This document shows, piece after piece, positions 33,012 to 43,400 of a DNA stretch of 45,593 nucleotides. Each line of letters begins with the position of its first letter. Positions within the stretch are counted from its first letter, which is position 1. Origin of the DNA: an uncultured Bacteroidota bacterium (GTDB lineage Bacteria > Bacteroidota > Bacteroidia > UKL13-3); assembly GCA_903897855.1 (NCBI GenBank), contig CAIUDH010000041.1, positions 108,879 through 154,471 on the forward strand, read 5' to 3'. A program made the translations under genes and the position numbers. The notes beneath the pieces are model-generated. The model had not been told where the DNA came from and did not search any database. It worked only from the letters and a program-made list of their open reading frames with translations.

Positions 33012-33710
33012 TTACATATAGTCATATCCAAACTTTTTCGCTAGCTCATTCTTTAAAATTAATTTCACCTCTTCAATATCCACCTCATGCTGAAGTTCTT
33101 GCTGTAGGCTAGTTACCGCCTTGTCGTTAAGACCACAAGGGATTATATTTTTGAAATAATCCAAATTGGTATTGATGTTAAAAGCGAAACCATGCATCGT
33201 GATCCAACGGCTACAACGCACACCGATAGCACATATTTTTCGTTCGTAACCAGTTCTTTCTTCGTCAATCCAAACCCCAGTTAATCCATGAATTCGACCT
33301 GCTTTAATGCTATAATGTTTCAAGGTGTTAATCACAGCATCCTCCAAAGAGCGCAAGTAAAGGTGTAAGTCGGTCTGAAAATATTCAAGATCAAAAATAG
33401 GATATCCAACAATTTGTCCGGGGCCATGGTAAGTAATATCACCTCCCCTATTGATGCGCACAAATTTCGCTTCTGCCACTTCCAAGGCATTGGCATCGAG
33501 CAGTAAATTTTTCTCGTCCCCGCTTTTACCTAATGTATAAACATGAGGATGTTCGCAAAATAATAATGAATTAACCGTTTGTCTCTTCTCTGCATGCTCT
33601 CTATTATACAGTTTAATGTCGGTGTTATGCTTTAACAATTGCTCTTGATAATCCCAAGTCGGCTGATACTCCATTAACCCTAAATCTTCATAAATAACCT
33701 GAGGCATCAT
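33012..33710 (-). CDS. lipB: Lipoyl(octanoyl) transferase
   Basis: A 232-residue LipB of normal length, transferring octanoyl from acyl carrier protein to lipoyl domains, the first step of lipoate synthesis. The motifs are NRGGDITYHGPGQIVGYPI (RGGxxTxHGPGQ), catalytic lysine K158 (ERKICAIGV) and catalytic cysteine C192 (IIPCGL). Its start overlaps the preceding thioesterase stop (TAATG), indicating translational coupling. An ATG one codon later (33707) is equally possible. No lipA gene is adjacent. Confidence 0.96.
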   Translation of the reverse strand: MMPQVIYEDLGLMEYQPTWDYQEQLLKHNTDIKLYNREHAEKRQTVNSLLFCEHPHVYTLGKSGDEKNLLLDANALEVAEAKFVRINRGGDITYHGPGQIVGYPIFDLEYFQTDLHLYLRSLEDAVINTLKHYSIKAGRIHGLTGVWIDEERTGYERKICAIGVRCSRWITMHGFAFNINTNLDYFKNIIPCGLNDKAVTSLQQELQHEVDIEEVKLILKNELAKKFGYDYM

Positions 33711-34144
33711 TATTTCAATTTAGGAATTATGACCATGGTAGCACTCGACTTGGCAATAAGTAATTGAGTGTCTGCATCAATAATTTCAGCTTCACAAAAA
33801 AACATACGGCTACCTGCCTTTATAACCCATCCTTGAGCAAGTATTCGATTTCCAACTCCTGGATTGAGGAATGATATTTTTAAATCACTGGTCACCACAT
33901 TTTCAAACTCCGAAACCAAGGTTGCGGCAGCGATACCACATACCACATCGGCTAAGGTAGCAATGACCCCACCATGAATAAAACCTATTTGCTGTCGAAG
34001 AAAATCCTTGAAAAATATTTCGCCTTCGACATAACCTGGAGTAATCTTGGTAACCTCGAAACCAATATGTTTCATGAAGTTTTGTTGTTTTAAAACTTCT
34101 TCTATCGCTTGCTGGTACAGGGGGTTTTTAGGCTGAAAATTCAT
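33710..34144 (-). CDS. PaaI-type hotdog-fold thioesterase
   Basis: A 144-residue hotdog thioesterase. The signature IHGGVIATLADVVCGIAA (about 55-72) holds the substrate-binding helix, followed by VVTSDLKISFLNP strands. PaaI-like enzymes hydrolyse acyl-CoA or aryl-CoA thioesters. The gene is upstream of and overlaps lipB by one base, so it could supply or edit acyl groups used in lipoylation, which is only a context inference. Its promoter on the minus strand contains TATCTTCG (34187-34194), 42 nt before the ATG. Cytoplasmic. Confidence 0.88.
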   Translation of the reverse strand: MNFQPKNPLYQQAIEEVLKQQNFMKHIGFEVTKITPGYVEGEIFFKDFLRQQIGFIHGGVIATLADVVCGIAAATLVSEFENVVTSDLKISFLNPGVGNRILAQGWVIKAGSRMFFCEAEIIDADTQLLIAKSSATMVIIPKLK

Positions 34145-34186
34145 TGTTTATGACATTGTTAATGTTACAAGATGGCTTACTCAAAG

Positions 34187-34194
34187 CGAAGATA
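34187..34194 (-). promoter_or_regulatory. Putative -7 element of thioesterase-lipB
   Basis: TATCTTCG on the minus strand at 34187-34194 fits TAnnTTyG and lies 42 nt before the ATG at 34144, in the gap after bshB1. No exact TTG is seen 20 nt upstream. Confidence 0.45.
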
Positions 34195-34218
34195 TCAGAC
34201 CTTTTTAGCCCATACATT

Positions 34219-34938
34219 TTAAAAAAGTTTGGTGATGTCGTCAATTCCAGGGGCTCTCGTCACGGTATAACCTTCAGCATATTTAGCCCCTATGATACGT
34301 CCGAAATTAATGGCACGGGCTGGCAAAAAGTCCCAAAACTCTTTAGATGCGATGGGCGTCATTGGTTCTGAAGAATTGGGGTCGTAAAACTGACTCCGGT
34401 AGCATTCAATAACTTTTAATTTTTGCTCCCATTCGGAAGTGATATCCATCACTAAATCAGGAGCAATAAAATGATCTTGAATATAATGATAAACTACTTT
34501 TGGACGCCAAGGTAGTTGCGGTTTTCCCTGCTCATCAAAGGTTTCAATTTTTATCAAGCCCGACAAAAAACAAGCATCCTTTTCCAGTTGAGCCCCCCGT
34601 GCGTGGTCGATATGCCGATCGGAAACAGCATTACAAAAAACGATCTCAGGCTGATATTTGCGTATAGCCCGAATAACAATACGCTGATGTTCTTCATCAT
34701 TTTTAAAAAACGCATCTTTCAAGCCAAGATTTTCACGTGCATGAAGGCCCATTAGCTTCGTGGCTTCTGCGCTCTCCAAATCGCGAATCATCGCATTTCC
34801 ACGAGTCCCTAACTCACCAGAGGTAAGATCAACGACACCCACTTTATAACCTAGTTTAATATGCTTAATTAGGGTGCCACTACAGGCGAGCTCTACATCG
34901 TCGGGGTGAGCTGCAAATGCTAAAATGTCTAATTTCAT
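34219..34938 (-). CDS. bshB1: Bacillithiol biosynthesis deacetylase BshB1
   Basis: A 239-residue LmbE-like zinc deacetylase that removes the acetyl group from GlcNAc-malate in bacillithiol synthesis. Zinc-binding AHPDDVE is at residues 10-16 and the third ligand lies in DRHIDHARG. The further pattern TSGELGTRG, SQFYDPN and FWDFLPARAINFGRIIGAKYAEGY is specific to BshB1 rather than to other LmbE proteins. It starts 4 nt after a Bacteroidota-type hypothetical gene, so the two are co-transcribed. Its presence implies the organism makes bacillithiol, common in Bacteroidota; bshA and bshC are not in the window. Confidence 0.95.
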   Translation of the reverse strand: MKLDILAFAAHPDDVELACSGTLIKHIKLGYKVGVVDLTSGELGTRGNAMIRDLESAEATKLMGLHARENLGLKDAFFKNDEEHQRIVIRAIRKYQPEIVFCNAVSDRHIDHARGAQLEKDACFLSGLIKIETFDEQGKPQLPWRPKVVYHYIQDHFIAPDLVMDITSEWEQKLKVIECYRSQFYDPNSSEPMTPIASKEFWDFLPARAINFGRIIGAKYAEGYTVTRAPGIDDITKLF

Positions 34939-34942
34939 AATA

Positions 34943-35749
34943 TTATCTCATCCATCTACGTTCAACTAAATCAACAAACTCAGCAACCGTGTTGCTTTCT
35001 TTATCCCAACGTAAAGTCGCTTTTAATTCATTGATATACTTTTTGGCATACTCCGCACTTCCAACAGTGTTGAGTTGTTGAATGGCGTTCGTATAGTGGT
35101 CCATATTTCCAGAAAATAATTCGTTTACAAAGGCAAATTTCTTGTTTAAGGAAATTTCACGTGATAAATCAGCGATGGGTGTATTTAAATGCTTATTCGC
35201 CAAATTTACATCTTTATTTAAAGTGGAGAAATGATCATTCAAACTGATATCTTTCTCCGTGTTTTCGCGAAAATTTATCACCGGGGCTTCAGCGTTCGAT
35301 TTATTAGATTGATCAAATGCTATATTAATTGGTCCATTATTAGAATGTAATAAATCAGAATCAGATTTTTCATTTTTATCATCCTTGCTTTCGATATTTC
35401 GCTTCATTTCTCCTTCATCGTCAGCTAAGCTAAAACTAAAACCTGAACTTTTCTTTATAGGAGCCTCCTCTTTGGCAGTCAAAGGAGTTGGTGGCACAAT
35501 AACATCCTCCTCCTTCAAAAGAGCAACAGGATTCGACTTTAATGACAAAGCAGTATCATCTAAAGTCAGAATTACCTCATAACTCATTTTAAGTTTAACG
35601 TAATTTTCGAATAATATTGTAATGTTTTTCTGCATCAAATCGAGTTCTACAGAGGCGTTAGTACTATTGAAATTTTCAATCAGTGAGATTACCTGAGAAA
35701 CCTTTTGCAGATTTAGTTTTAATTCATTAATAATGAGATTGCGATTCAT
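34943..35749 (-). CDS. Bacteroidota-type hypothetical protein with conserved C-terminal helical domain
   Basis: A 268-residue soluble protein without signal peptide or membrane segment. An N-terminal helical part (about 1-70, LNLQKVSQVISLIENF) leads to a long, low-complexity, charged and probably disordered middle (75-195, rich in Lys, Glu, Asp, Ser, Asn). The C-terminal domain (about 195-268) reads SREISLNKKFAFVNELFSGNMDHYTNAIQQLN and ends TVAEFVDLVERRWMR, a pattern I recall from conserved unnamed Bacteroidetes proteins. It starts next to a full promoter and precedes bshB1 by 4 nt. No function is known. Confidence 0.75.
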   Translation of the reverse strand: MNRNLIINELKLNLQKVSQVISLIENFNSTNASVELDLMQKNITILFENYVKLKMSYEVILTLDDTALSLKSNPVALLKEEDVIVPPTPLTAKEEAPIKKSSGFSFSLADDEGEMKRNIESKDDKNEKSDSDLLHSNNGPINIAFDQSNKSNAEAPVINFRENTEKDISLNDHFSTLNKDVNLANKHLNTPIADLSREISLNKKFAFVNELFSGNMDHYTNAIQQLNTVGSAEYAKKYINELKATLRWDKESNTVAEFVDLVERRWMR

Positions 35750-35753
35750 GCGG

Positions 35754-35782
35754 CAAAGTTAAATAAAAAAGGCCGCTCTCAA
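35754..35782 (-). promoter_or_regulatory. Full Bacteroidota promoter of hypothetical-bshB1
   Basis: On the minus strand, TTTG (its TTG at 35780-35782), an 18-nt spacer and TAACTTTG (35754-35761) match TTTG/TAnnTTTG. The -7 ends only 4 nt before the ATG at 35749, implying a leaderless or nearly leaderless mRNA. The -33 lies at the apex of the upstream terminator hairpin. Confidence 0.7.
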
Positions 35783-35799
35783 AATGAGAACAGCCTTTT
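35765..35799 (-). terminator. Intrinsic terminator of the SprF-OmpA gene
   Basis: In the minus-strand transcript a 15-bp stem (35785-35799 with 35767-35781; 13 Watson-Crick and two G-U pairs) and a UUU loop are followed by a U-tract. It sits 21 nt after the stop codon of the fusion gene. Confidence 0.85.
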
Positions 35800-35819
35800 A
35801 AAATTAATTTTATAAAAAC

Positions 35820-37310
35820 TTAAAACTTGGTTACTTTAACTTGAACACGACGATTCAATTGCATACCTGTTTCATTTCCGTTATCAGCAACAGGGTATTT
35901 CTTACCATAACCTACATATTCTAAACGGTCTTTGCTAACACCTTTGCTGATTAAATAATCATAAACGGCTTTAGCTCTAGATTCTGACAGTTTTTGATTG
36001 TATGTTTCACTATTACGGCTATCGGTATGGCCCATAATCTTAATACTCATGCTCGGATATTTTTCCAGAACACTTAGCAATTCATCCAATTCATCCATTG
36101 ATCCTGGCAACAAATCACTTTTATCCGTTTTGAAGTAAATACGATTTAAATTGTAAGTTCCTCCTACTTTTTTACGTAATTCATCAACGTCAGCATTGGT
36201 TTTATCCAATTCTTTCTTTAAGTTTTGGAAGTTATCATCATCACGTTTGCGTAATTCGTTGTTCATCTTCTCCATTTTCTTCTTAGTATCTTTTAGAGTA
36301 CTATCCAATTCGTCAGTTGTTTTAGTAAGCTCCTGAACAGAAGTATCTAATTTATTTACGCGTTTGGTAAGAATTTCGTTTTCTTTACCGAATTGGTAGC
36401 CCAAAATAATCTCATGTGTTTGTCCAGCCAAGGTTGATCCACTCCAGCCTTTATTCGTATGAAAATCATACGCATAACCTGCAGTGAAAACATCAAATAA
36501 TTTCAAACCAGCTTGAGCAATAACTCCATATTCTGTTCTGTAAGCGGCACCAACCCAATATTTTTTCATGTAATCGTACATCACGTTTACATCTAACTGC
36601 ATAGGACGTTTGCCTTTTTCTAAATCACGTTTAAATAAAATAGAAGGAGTTAGGTTATTTCTGCCATCTTTAGTTAAACCAAACTCATAACAAACGGTTG
36701 CATTGATGTTACGTGCATAAGTGAAATACGAACTAGACGATACCAAAGAATCGTTCTTGTGAAATTTAGCTTTCGTGTTAACCAAGTTAGGTATTGCAAA
36801 ACCAACATTCAATTTACGCCAGTTGAAATTCGCGCCACCTACCGCATCGAAAGTAACTTTATTCATGGTGTTGAAAGTGTAAAAAGCAGGATCCGTAGGA
36901 TCCGTAACAACAGCATCCGTAAAGTTGATTCCAAGTCTATTCACTCCCATTCCAAGGCCTAAACTTAGGAATGTTTCAGAGTTGAATTTTAGTTTGTAAG
37001 AATAAGCAAATTTAGCTCCTACAGTACTTGATATACCTAAAGCATCGCTATATAACATAGCACCTAAGCCAATCTTATCATTTTTTAATGCCGACTCAAT
37101 CGTAAGTGCATTGGTCACAGGGTTGCCTGGAAGGGCGGTCCACTGATTTCTATGCACTAAATATAATTGAGGACGTTTTTGCATCCCTGCTAATGCCGGA
37201 TTCACGATAAACTTATTGTAGTTATAGGTACTCGACAATTGAATTTGTTGAGAATAACTATGACTCATTAAACTTAGTAATGCGGCAAGTGTAAATATTA
37301 ACTTTTTCAT
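35820..37310 (-). CDS. PorP/SprF-type T9SS membrane protein fused to coiled coil and OmpA domain
   Basis: A 496-residue fusion protein. Signal peptide about 1-20 (MKKLIFTLAALLSLMSHSYS). Residues about 21-310 are a PorP/SprF-like outer-membrane barrel: NKFIVNPALAGMQKRPQLYLVHRNQW, TNALTIESALKNDKIGLGAMLY, and HEIILGYQFG at its end. Residues about 312-385 form a coiled coil (LDTSVQELTKTTDELDSTLKDTKKKMEKM). The C-terminus (about 390-496) is an OmpA peptidoglycan-binding domain (IYFKTDKSDLLPGSMDELDEL, GHTDSRNSETYNQKLSESRAKAVYDYL, NRRVQVKV). SprF-like proteins are partners of T9SS type B substrates, and here the giant type B gene lies immediately upstream. The fusion probably ties the translocation partner to the cell wall. 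Ends in a strong terminator. Confidence 0.93.
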   Translation of the reverse strand: MKKLIFTLAALLSLMSHSYSQQIQLSSTYNYNKFIVNPALAGMQKRPQLYLVHRNQWTALPGNPVTNALTIESALKNDKIGLGAMLYSDALGISSTVGAKFAYSYKLKFNSETFLSLGLGMGVNRLGINFTDAVVTDPTDPAFYTFNTMNKVTFDAVGGANFNWRKLNVGFAIPNLVNTKAKFHKNDSLVSSSSYFTYARNINATVCYEFGLTKDGRNNLTPSILFKRDLEKGKRPMQLDVNVMYDYMKKYWVGAAYRTEYGVIAQAGLKLFDVFTAGYAYDFHTNKGWSGSTLAGQTHEIILGYQFGKENEILTKRVNKLDTSVQELTKTTDELDSTLKDTKKKMEKMNNELRKRDDDNFQNLKKELDKTNADVDELRKKVGGTYNLNRIYFKTDKSDLLPGSMDELDELLSVLEKYPSMSIKIMGHTDSRNSETYNQKLSESRAKAVYDYLISKGVSKDRLEYVGYGKKYPVADNGNETGMQLNRRVQVKVTKF

Positions 37311-37369
37311 ATTATGATGACTTTTTTACGAACTTGATTTTTGGGTTGATTGTTTGTTTTTATCCTTTA

Positions 37370-37397
37370 CACTTCGGTACATTGCTGTACCGAAGTG
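37370..37397 (-). other. Intergenic hairpin with GNRA tetraloop
   Basis: In the minus-strand transcript, CACTTCGGTACA (37386-37397) pairs perfectly with TGTACCGAAGTG (37370-37381) over 12 bp, closed by a GCAA tetraloop (GNRA class). It begins 15 nt after the giant gene's stop and 59 nt before the fusion gene's ATG. No U-tract follows, so it is unlikely to be a full terminator. Confidence 0.7.
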
Positions 37398-37412
37398 ATC
37401 AAGGTTTTTTGA

Positions 37413-40400
37413 TTATCTGCCTCTTAATATGGTGATGTGACCTTTGTAGATTAACTCCTTACCATTGTCCTGATGAGCAGTTCTAATGATGTAATAGTAA
37501 GTGCCATCAGGCAATTCGCCACCAGTATTGTTATAAGTACCATTCCAAGGAGCGGCAGCATAATTTTTAGTAACATAAACTACATTACCCCAACGGTTGA
37601 AGATCGTAACTTCTACATCTGGATATGTTTCGATATTCTCAATCGTGAACACATCATTCTTGCCGTCACCGTTTGGAGTAATCAAGTTTGTAGGTTTTAA
37701 GTTATAGTCATCAAGCATTGTGAAGAATACCGTGTCTCTCTGTACACAACCTTTTTGATCTGTTACCGTAACTACAAAGTAGTAGGTAGACACATCATTA
37801 GGAGGAGTTAAAATTGGATTTGGTATAGAGATATTGCTGATAATGGCTTTAGGATTAGCATCTTTAGTACTCCATACATAACTAAATGTAGGGTTTGGAC
37901 CTGTTACAAATGCAGTCACTTGCTTATCCCATCCTTTGCTAATAGTAACAGTCTTGTCGCTTAGTACAATAGCAGGTAGAGGATTTACTGTTAAGTATAT
38001 CGAATCTACTTGAGTACATAAAAAGCTTGAAGTTACTGCTAAGTAATACCAACCTGAAGTAGCTGGTGTTTGTGTCAAGGTTTGAGCAGTACCAACTACC
38101 ACACCGTTTCTTGTCCATACATAACTGTATCCAGTACCAGAAGGTCCTGTGAAAGTGAACGGCGTTCCGTTACAAGTTTGTACAGGGAAATTGCTCGGTT
38201 TGATTGTGGCATCAGGAATAGCATCAACAACAACCGATTGTTGTTTGCTGAAGGTACATCCATTGCTGTTGGTAATAGTTAAAGTTACCATGAACGTACC
38301 TACTGATTTGTAGATATACACTGGGTTAGCAACGCTAGAGAATCCTCCATCGCCAAAATCCCAATAGTATGCTGCAATAGTTCCGCTTCCGGCAGTAGAG
38401 CCAGTGCTTGTAAATTCATGAGCAGTACCTAAACATGCGTGGAACGCTTGAGCTTTGAAGTTGATAGAATTGATAGCAACGGTAGGCAAGGCGTTCACCG
38501 TAACTACTTTGCTTAAGGTATCAAAACATCCTTTATCGCTCGTTGAAGTTAACTTCACACGATAAACTCCTGCAGTGTTAAAGGCATAGATAAACTCGAT
38601 GGCCGAGCTATAAGAAACAGTAGCTACAACCGTGTTTGATGAATTGATCACCTCCCACTTGTTAGAAACGATATTACCACTAGCGATAGTTGAAGTATTA
38701 CTAAAGGTATCGATTGCATTTACACAAATAGTATATGCCGATACACTAAAGTTAGGAAGTGGTAAATCGTAGATCGTAACCACCTTAGAGATGGTTGAAG
38801 AACAACCATTATCCGTTAAAGTAATAGTCACAGTATAAACTCCACTCATAGCATAAGTATGGGTTAACACAGCAGTTAATGCTGAACCATCACCATAATT
38901 AACAAGAAGTGTAGCTCCTGATGATCCATTTGAACCAGTGGTATCTAATGTAATCGCATCACGTAAACATGCATTGGCAACCACAAACGTTGGTTTTGGA
39001 TTTGCTTTCACCAAGATTGACTTACGAATAGAATCGATACAACCGAATCCCGAGGTTACAACAAGTTTCACTGAATAAACACCTGGTGTATATAAGAAGG
39101 TAGGATTGCTAGCGGTAGTTGTCGTATTAGCTGCATCACCGAAGCTCCATAAGTAGCTCATTGAACCACTTGCGATGGTAGAAAGATTAACAAATTTTGT
39201 TGCACTTCCTTCACAAACTGTATCAGCTTTGAAATCGGCAACCGGACGAGGCCATACCGTAACTGATTTAGTAAGTGAATCTTTACAACCAGAACCATTC
39301 GTTACAACTAGCTTAACATTGTATGTACCGGCAGTCGTAAAATTATGAGAAGAGTTTTGAGTCGTTGCTGTATTTAATACACCGGAAGCAAGATCTCCAA
39401 AGTTCCAAAGGTAAGTTGTTCCAACACCCGTGGTAGAGGCATCTGTAAAGGTCATCGTGTAACCGTAGCAAACATTGCTTGCAGTAAAGTTAACCACTGG
39501 TTTCGGATTTACAATTACAGTTTTAGAAATGGTGTTATTACAACCGTTACTGTTAGTAATCGTAAGCGTTACCGTGTATGTTCCAGGACTAGCATACGAT
39601 TTAGCAGCAGGATTGGCAGCAGTACTTGTACTTCCATCTCCAAACGTCCAAGCATAGGTGCTTATCGTACCCGAACCAGCTAATGAACCTGCGCTTGTAA
39701 ATGTAAAGGCTTCATAGATACAAATTTGGTTTGAAGCAGGGTTTACAACAATAGCAGCAGTAGGATTAGCAAAAATGGTTACTGTTCTTGTAGCTGAGTC
39801 GATACATCCATTCGCTGATTGTGCATACAAACGGATATTATAAGTACCTGCAGTAGCAAAAGTCTGAATTAGAGATGCATTGGCTGAAACCATGGCACCA
39901 GCAAAGTTAAACACACCAGCGTTGTCAGAAACTCTCCAACCATAAGTAAAGCTACCCGAACTAATAGTACTGGTACTGTTAAATGTGATGGTGCTACCTG
40001 CACATGCACTGTTTGAGCTTGAATTGAAATTAACCAATGGTAAAGGATGAACCGTTACCTGGTTGATTACAGTATTAGTACAACCTGCAGCAGTAGTTAC
40101 GGTTAAGGTCACAGTATAATTGCCTGGGGCTGTAAATAAATGTGTAGGATTCTGAAGGGTTGAAGTATTGTTTCCAGCTGAAGCTGTATTTCCAAAATTC
40201 CAAGCCCATCCTGTAATGCTTCCTGAAGCCACTGTTGAACTAGTACTGTTGAATGTAGTATTAATACCATAACATTCGGTAGTACTTGTAAAGCTTGCCA
40301 CTGGAATAGGTTGAACAGTAACAGGAGTTGTGGTGAAGGTGAACATTTGAGAGCAACCGTTGCTATTCGTTAATGTCAACTTAACAGTATAAGTACCTGC

Positions 40401-43400
40401 CACAGCATACGAGTTGGTAGCAATTCTGGTATTGGCAGTGTTGCCATCACCAAATTCCCATAAGTAAGCAGTTACTGAGGCTGCGTTAGCCACAGTAGCA
40501 GTGGCAACACCAGTAGCTGGGTTAATCACATAAGTTGTTCCTCCAGCGTCGCCAATAGGTGTGAATGTTACTGTGGTAGCAACACAAGGAGCTGTATTTG
40601 AAATGTTAACACCCGTTGTAACCGGTAAAGCATAAGCTGTCACATTCTTAGTGATACTATCGCTGCAACCATAAGCATTGGTTACACGAAGACGAACAGA
40701 ATATTGACCTGCATTACCATAGGTACGAGTTGTAGTCGATGTAGTTGTAGTTTGAGATGCTGTAGCATCGCCCCAAACAATGGCATACGTGTTAGCTGTA
40801 TTGAAGTTGTTAATATTAACAGCACTTGCACCTCCTAAACATACCGGTGAGGTAGTGTAATCGGCAGTAGTAACTTGATTTACTGTAACCGATTTAGTGG
40901 TTGAGTTAGAGCAAGAAGCTACAGCTGCACCTCCATTTACAAATGTACTGGTGGTAGCAACCAAAGTAGCACTAAAGGTACCAGCAGCAGTATAAGCATG
41001 AGTTGGGTTAGTTGCTGTTGAAGTATTAGATCCACTAGTAGGGTCTCCAAAAGTCCAAGCAAATGACGTAGTCGTTGTTACAGTACCCGTAATATTATAC
41101 AAGCCTTGTTGTGCCGCACTTAGTGTAGTTCCAACGGTTGTTGTACTACTATTGAAAGTGGTTGGAGGTGTGTTGAAACATACAGTGCTATTAGTGAAAT
41201 TAGCTACAGGACTAGTATTTACGAAAATACCTGAAGTGGCTGAATTCTCAGGAGAACATACCCCACTTTGAACCACCGCTCTGTAAATTGAAGATACTGA
41301 GATGTTGGTAGCTGTGTAAGTAGTTAGGGTATTGGTGATATCAGTCCAAGTAGTTCCATCGTTTGTCGACTGTTGCCATTTAACAACTGATCCAGTTTGG
41401 CCTGATAAACTAAGCGTGGTTGAATTAGCAGAAGAAGGGCAGATAATTGCACCTGCAGAAAGTGCTCCTCCAACAGTTGTAGGATTCACCGTTACTGAAG
41501 TGTTTGACGATATCGATGCACAAGGACTGGTGATTACCGTTAAGTAATAAGTAGTAACACCTACTGGTGGAGTCACCGCGAAGAAAGTAGTAAATGTACC
41601 ACTGCTTGAGATGGTTGTTGTACCAATAATGTTTGTTCCTCCTGCTGATGTTCCAACGGCATAAGTAGTCACATTTCCAACCACGTTTCCAACATTAATT
41701 GTTAATGTAGTATTACTTCCTAAGCAAATAGTGCTAGGAGAAAGTGTAATTAGAGCTGTAGGTACCGGACGAACTGTAACAGAGAAAGTAGAATCTAAAG
41801 TTGCACAAGGTGCAGATGATACACTATAAGTGTAAGTAGTAACTCCATTTGGATTTACATACGTAGATGGTACTGTAAGTGGAGAAGCAGGTGCGGTAGT
41901 ATTAGTAGCGTAAACAACGGATCCAGCGGATGGATAATCAGAAGTGATTTTGTAGGTAGTTAAACCTGCAGTGGTGTTGGCAGTAGAGAAGCTCAACACA
42001 GTACTTGTGCTAGCACAAATAATAGGCGTTGAATTAAACGAAGGAATCGTTGGCTTCTGAATTACTGTTATTGTTACGGCAGAAGAATTTGCACTTACGC
42101 ACACCCCATTTTGAACTACGGCTCTGTACATGGTAGTAACAGTAATCGCAGTATAGGTTAGTGAGGTAGTCGTGTTTGCTACTGTTGACCAAGTGGTTCC
42201 ACCGTTTATTGAAGATTCCCAGTTAATCACTAAGCCTGTATTACCAGCCAAGGTAAGCGTTCCTGTAGCAGGTGAACAAAGTGTTGCACTTGAGCTTACA
42301 GTTCCTCCTACTGAGGCAGGGTTTACAATGATTGCTTCTGTATCTATTACAGCAGAACAAGGTGCTGAAGTAACCGTGTAAGTATAAATGGTAGTTCCTG
42401 TTGGATTTACGTTCGTGGCATCAACCGTTAATGGACTGCTTGGCGCAGTTGTGTTCGATGCATAAACCTCTGATCCAGTAGTTGGATAATTCGAAGTTAC
42501 TTTATAAGTAGTTAATCCTGCAGTTCCTCCAGTGCTTGAAAGATTCAATACCGTGCTTGTGGTTGAACAAATTGTTCTAGCAGAGTTAAATACTACTGAA
42601 GCGGTAGGCACAGCAATCACAGTGATGGTTACTGCTGATGAATTTGCACTTACGCACACCCCATTTTGAACTACGGCTCTGTACATGGTAGTGGTAGTGA
42701 TAGCGCTATAGGTAAGAGATGTTGTTGTGTTTGCTACTGTTGACCATGTTGTTCCACCATCAGTTGATAGTTCCCAACGAATCACCAAACCTGTATTACC
42801 AGCCAAGGTAAGCGTTCCTGATGCAGGTGAACACTGTGTTGCACTTGTGCTCACAGTTCCTCCTACTGAGGCAGGGTTTACAATAATGGTTTCTGTATCT
42901 GAAACTGCAGAACAAGGTGCTGAGGTAACAGTGTAAGTATAAATGGTAGTTCCTGTAGGATTAACATTCGTAGCATCAACCGTTAATGGACTGCTTGGCG
43001 CTGTTGTATTGGTAGCGTAAACCTCTGATCCAGCGGTAGGATAATTTGAAGTTACTTTATAGGTAGTTAAGCCTGCAGTTCCACCAGTACTTGAAAGATT
43101 CAATACAGTACTTGTAGTTGAACAAATAGTTCTAGCAGAGTTAAATACTACTGAAGCGGTAGGCACAGCTATCACGGTGATAGTCACTGCTGATGAGTTT
43201 GCACTTACGCACACCCCATTTTGAACTACAGCTCTGTACATGGTAGTGGCTGTGATGGCACTGTATGTTAGTGAGCTAGTTGTGTTTGCTACTGTTGACC
43301 ATGTTGTTCCACCATCAGTTGATAGTTCCCAACGAATCACAGCACCGGTATTACCAGCTAACGTAAGTGTTCCAGTTGCAGGTGAACACTGTGTTGCACT

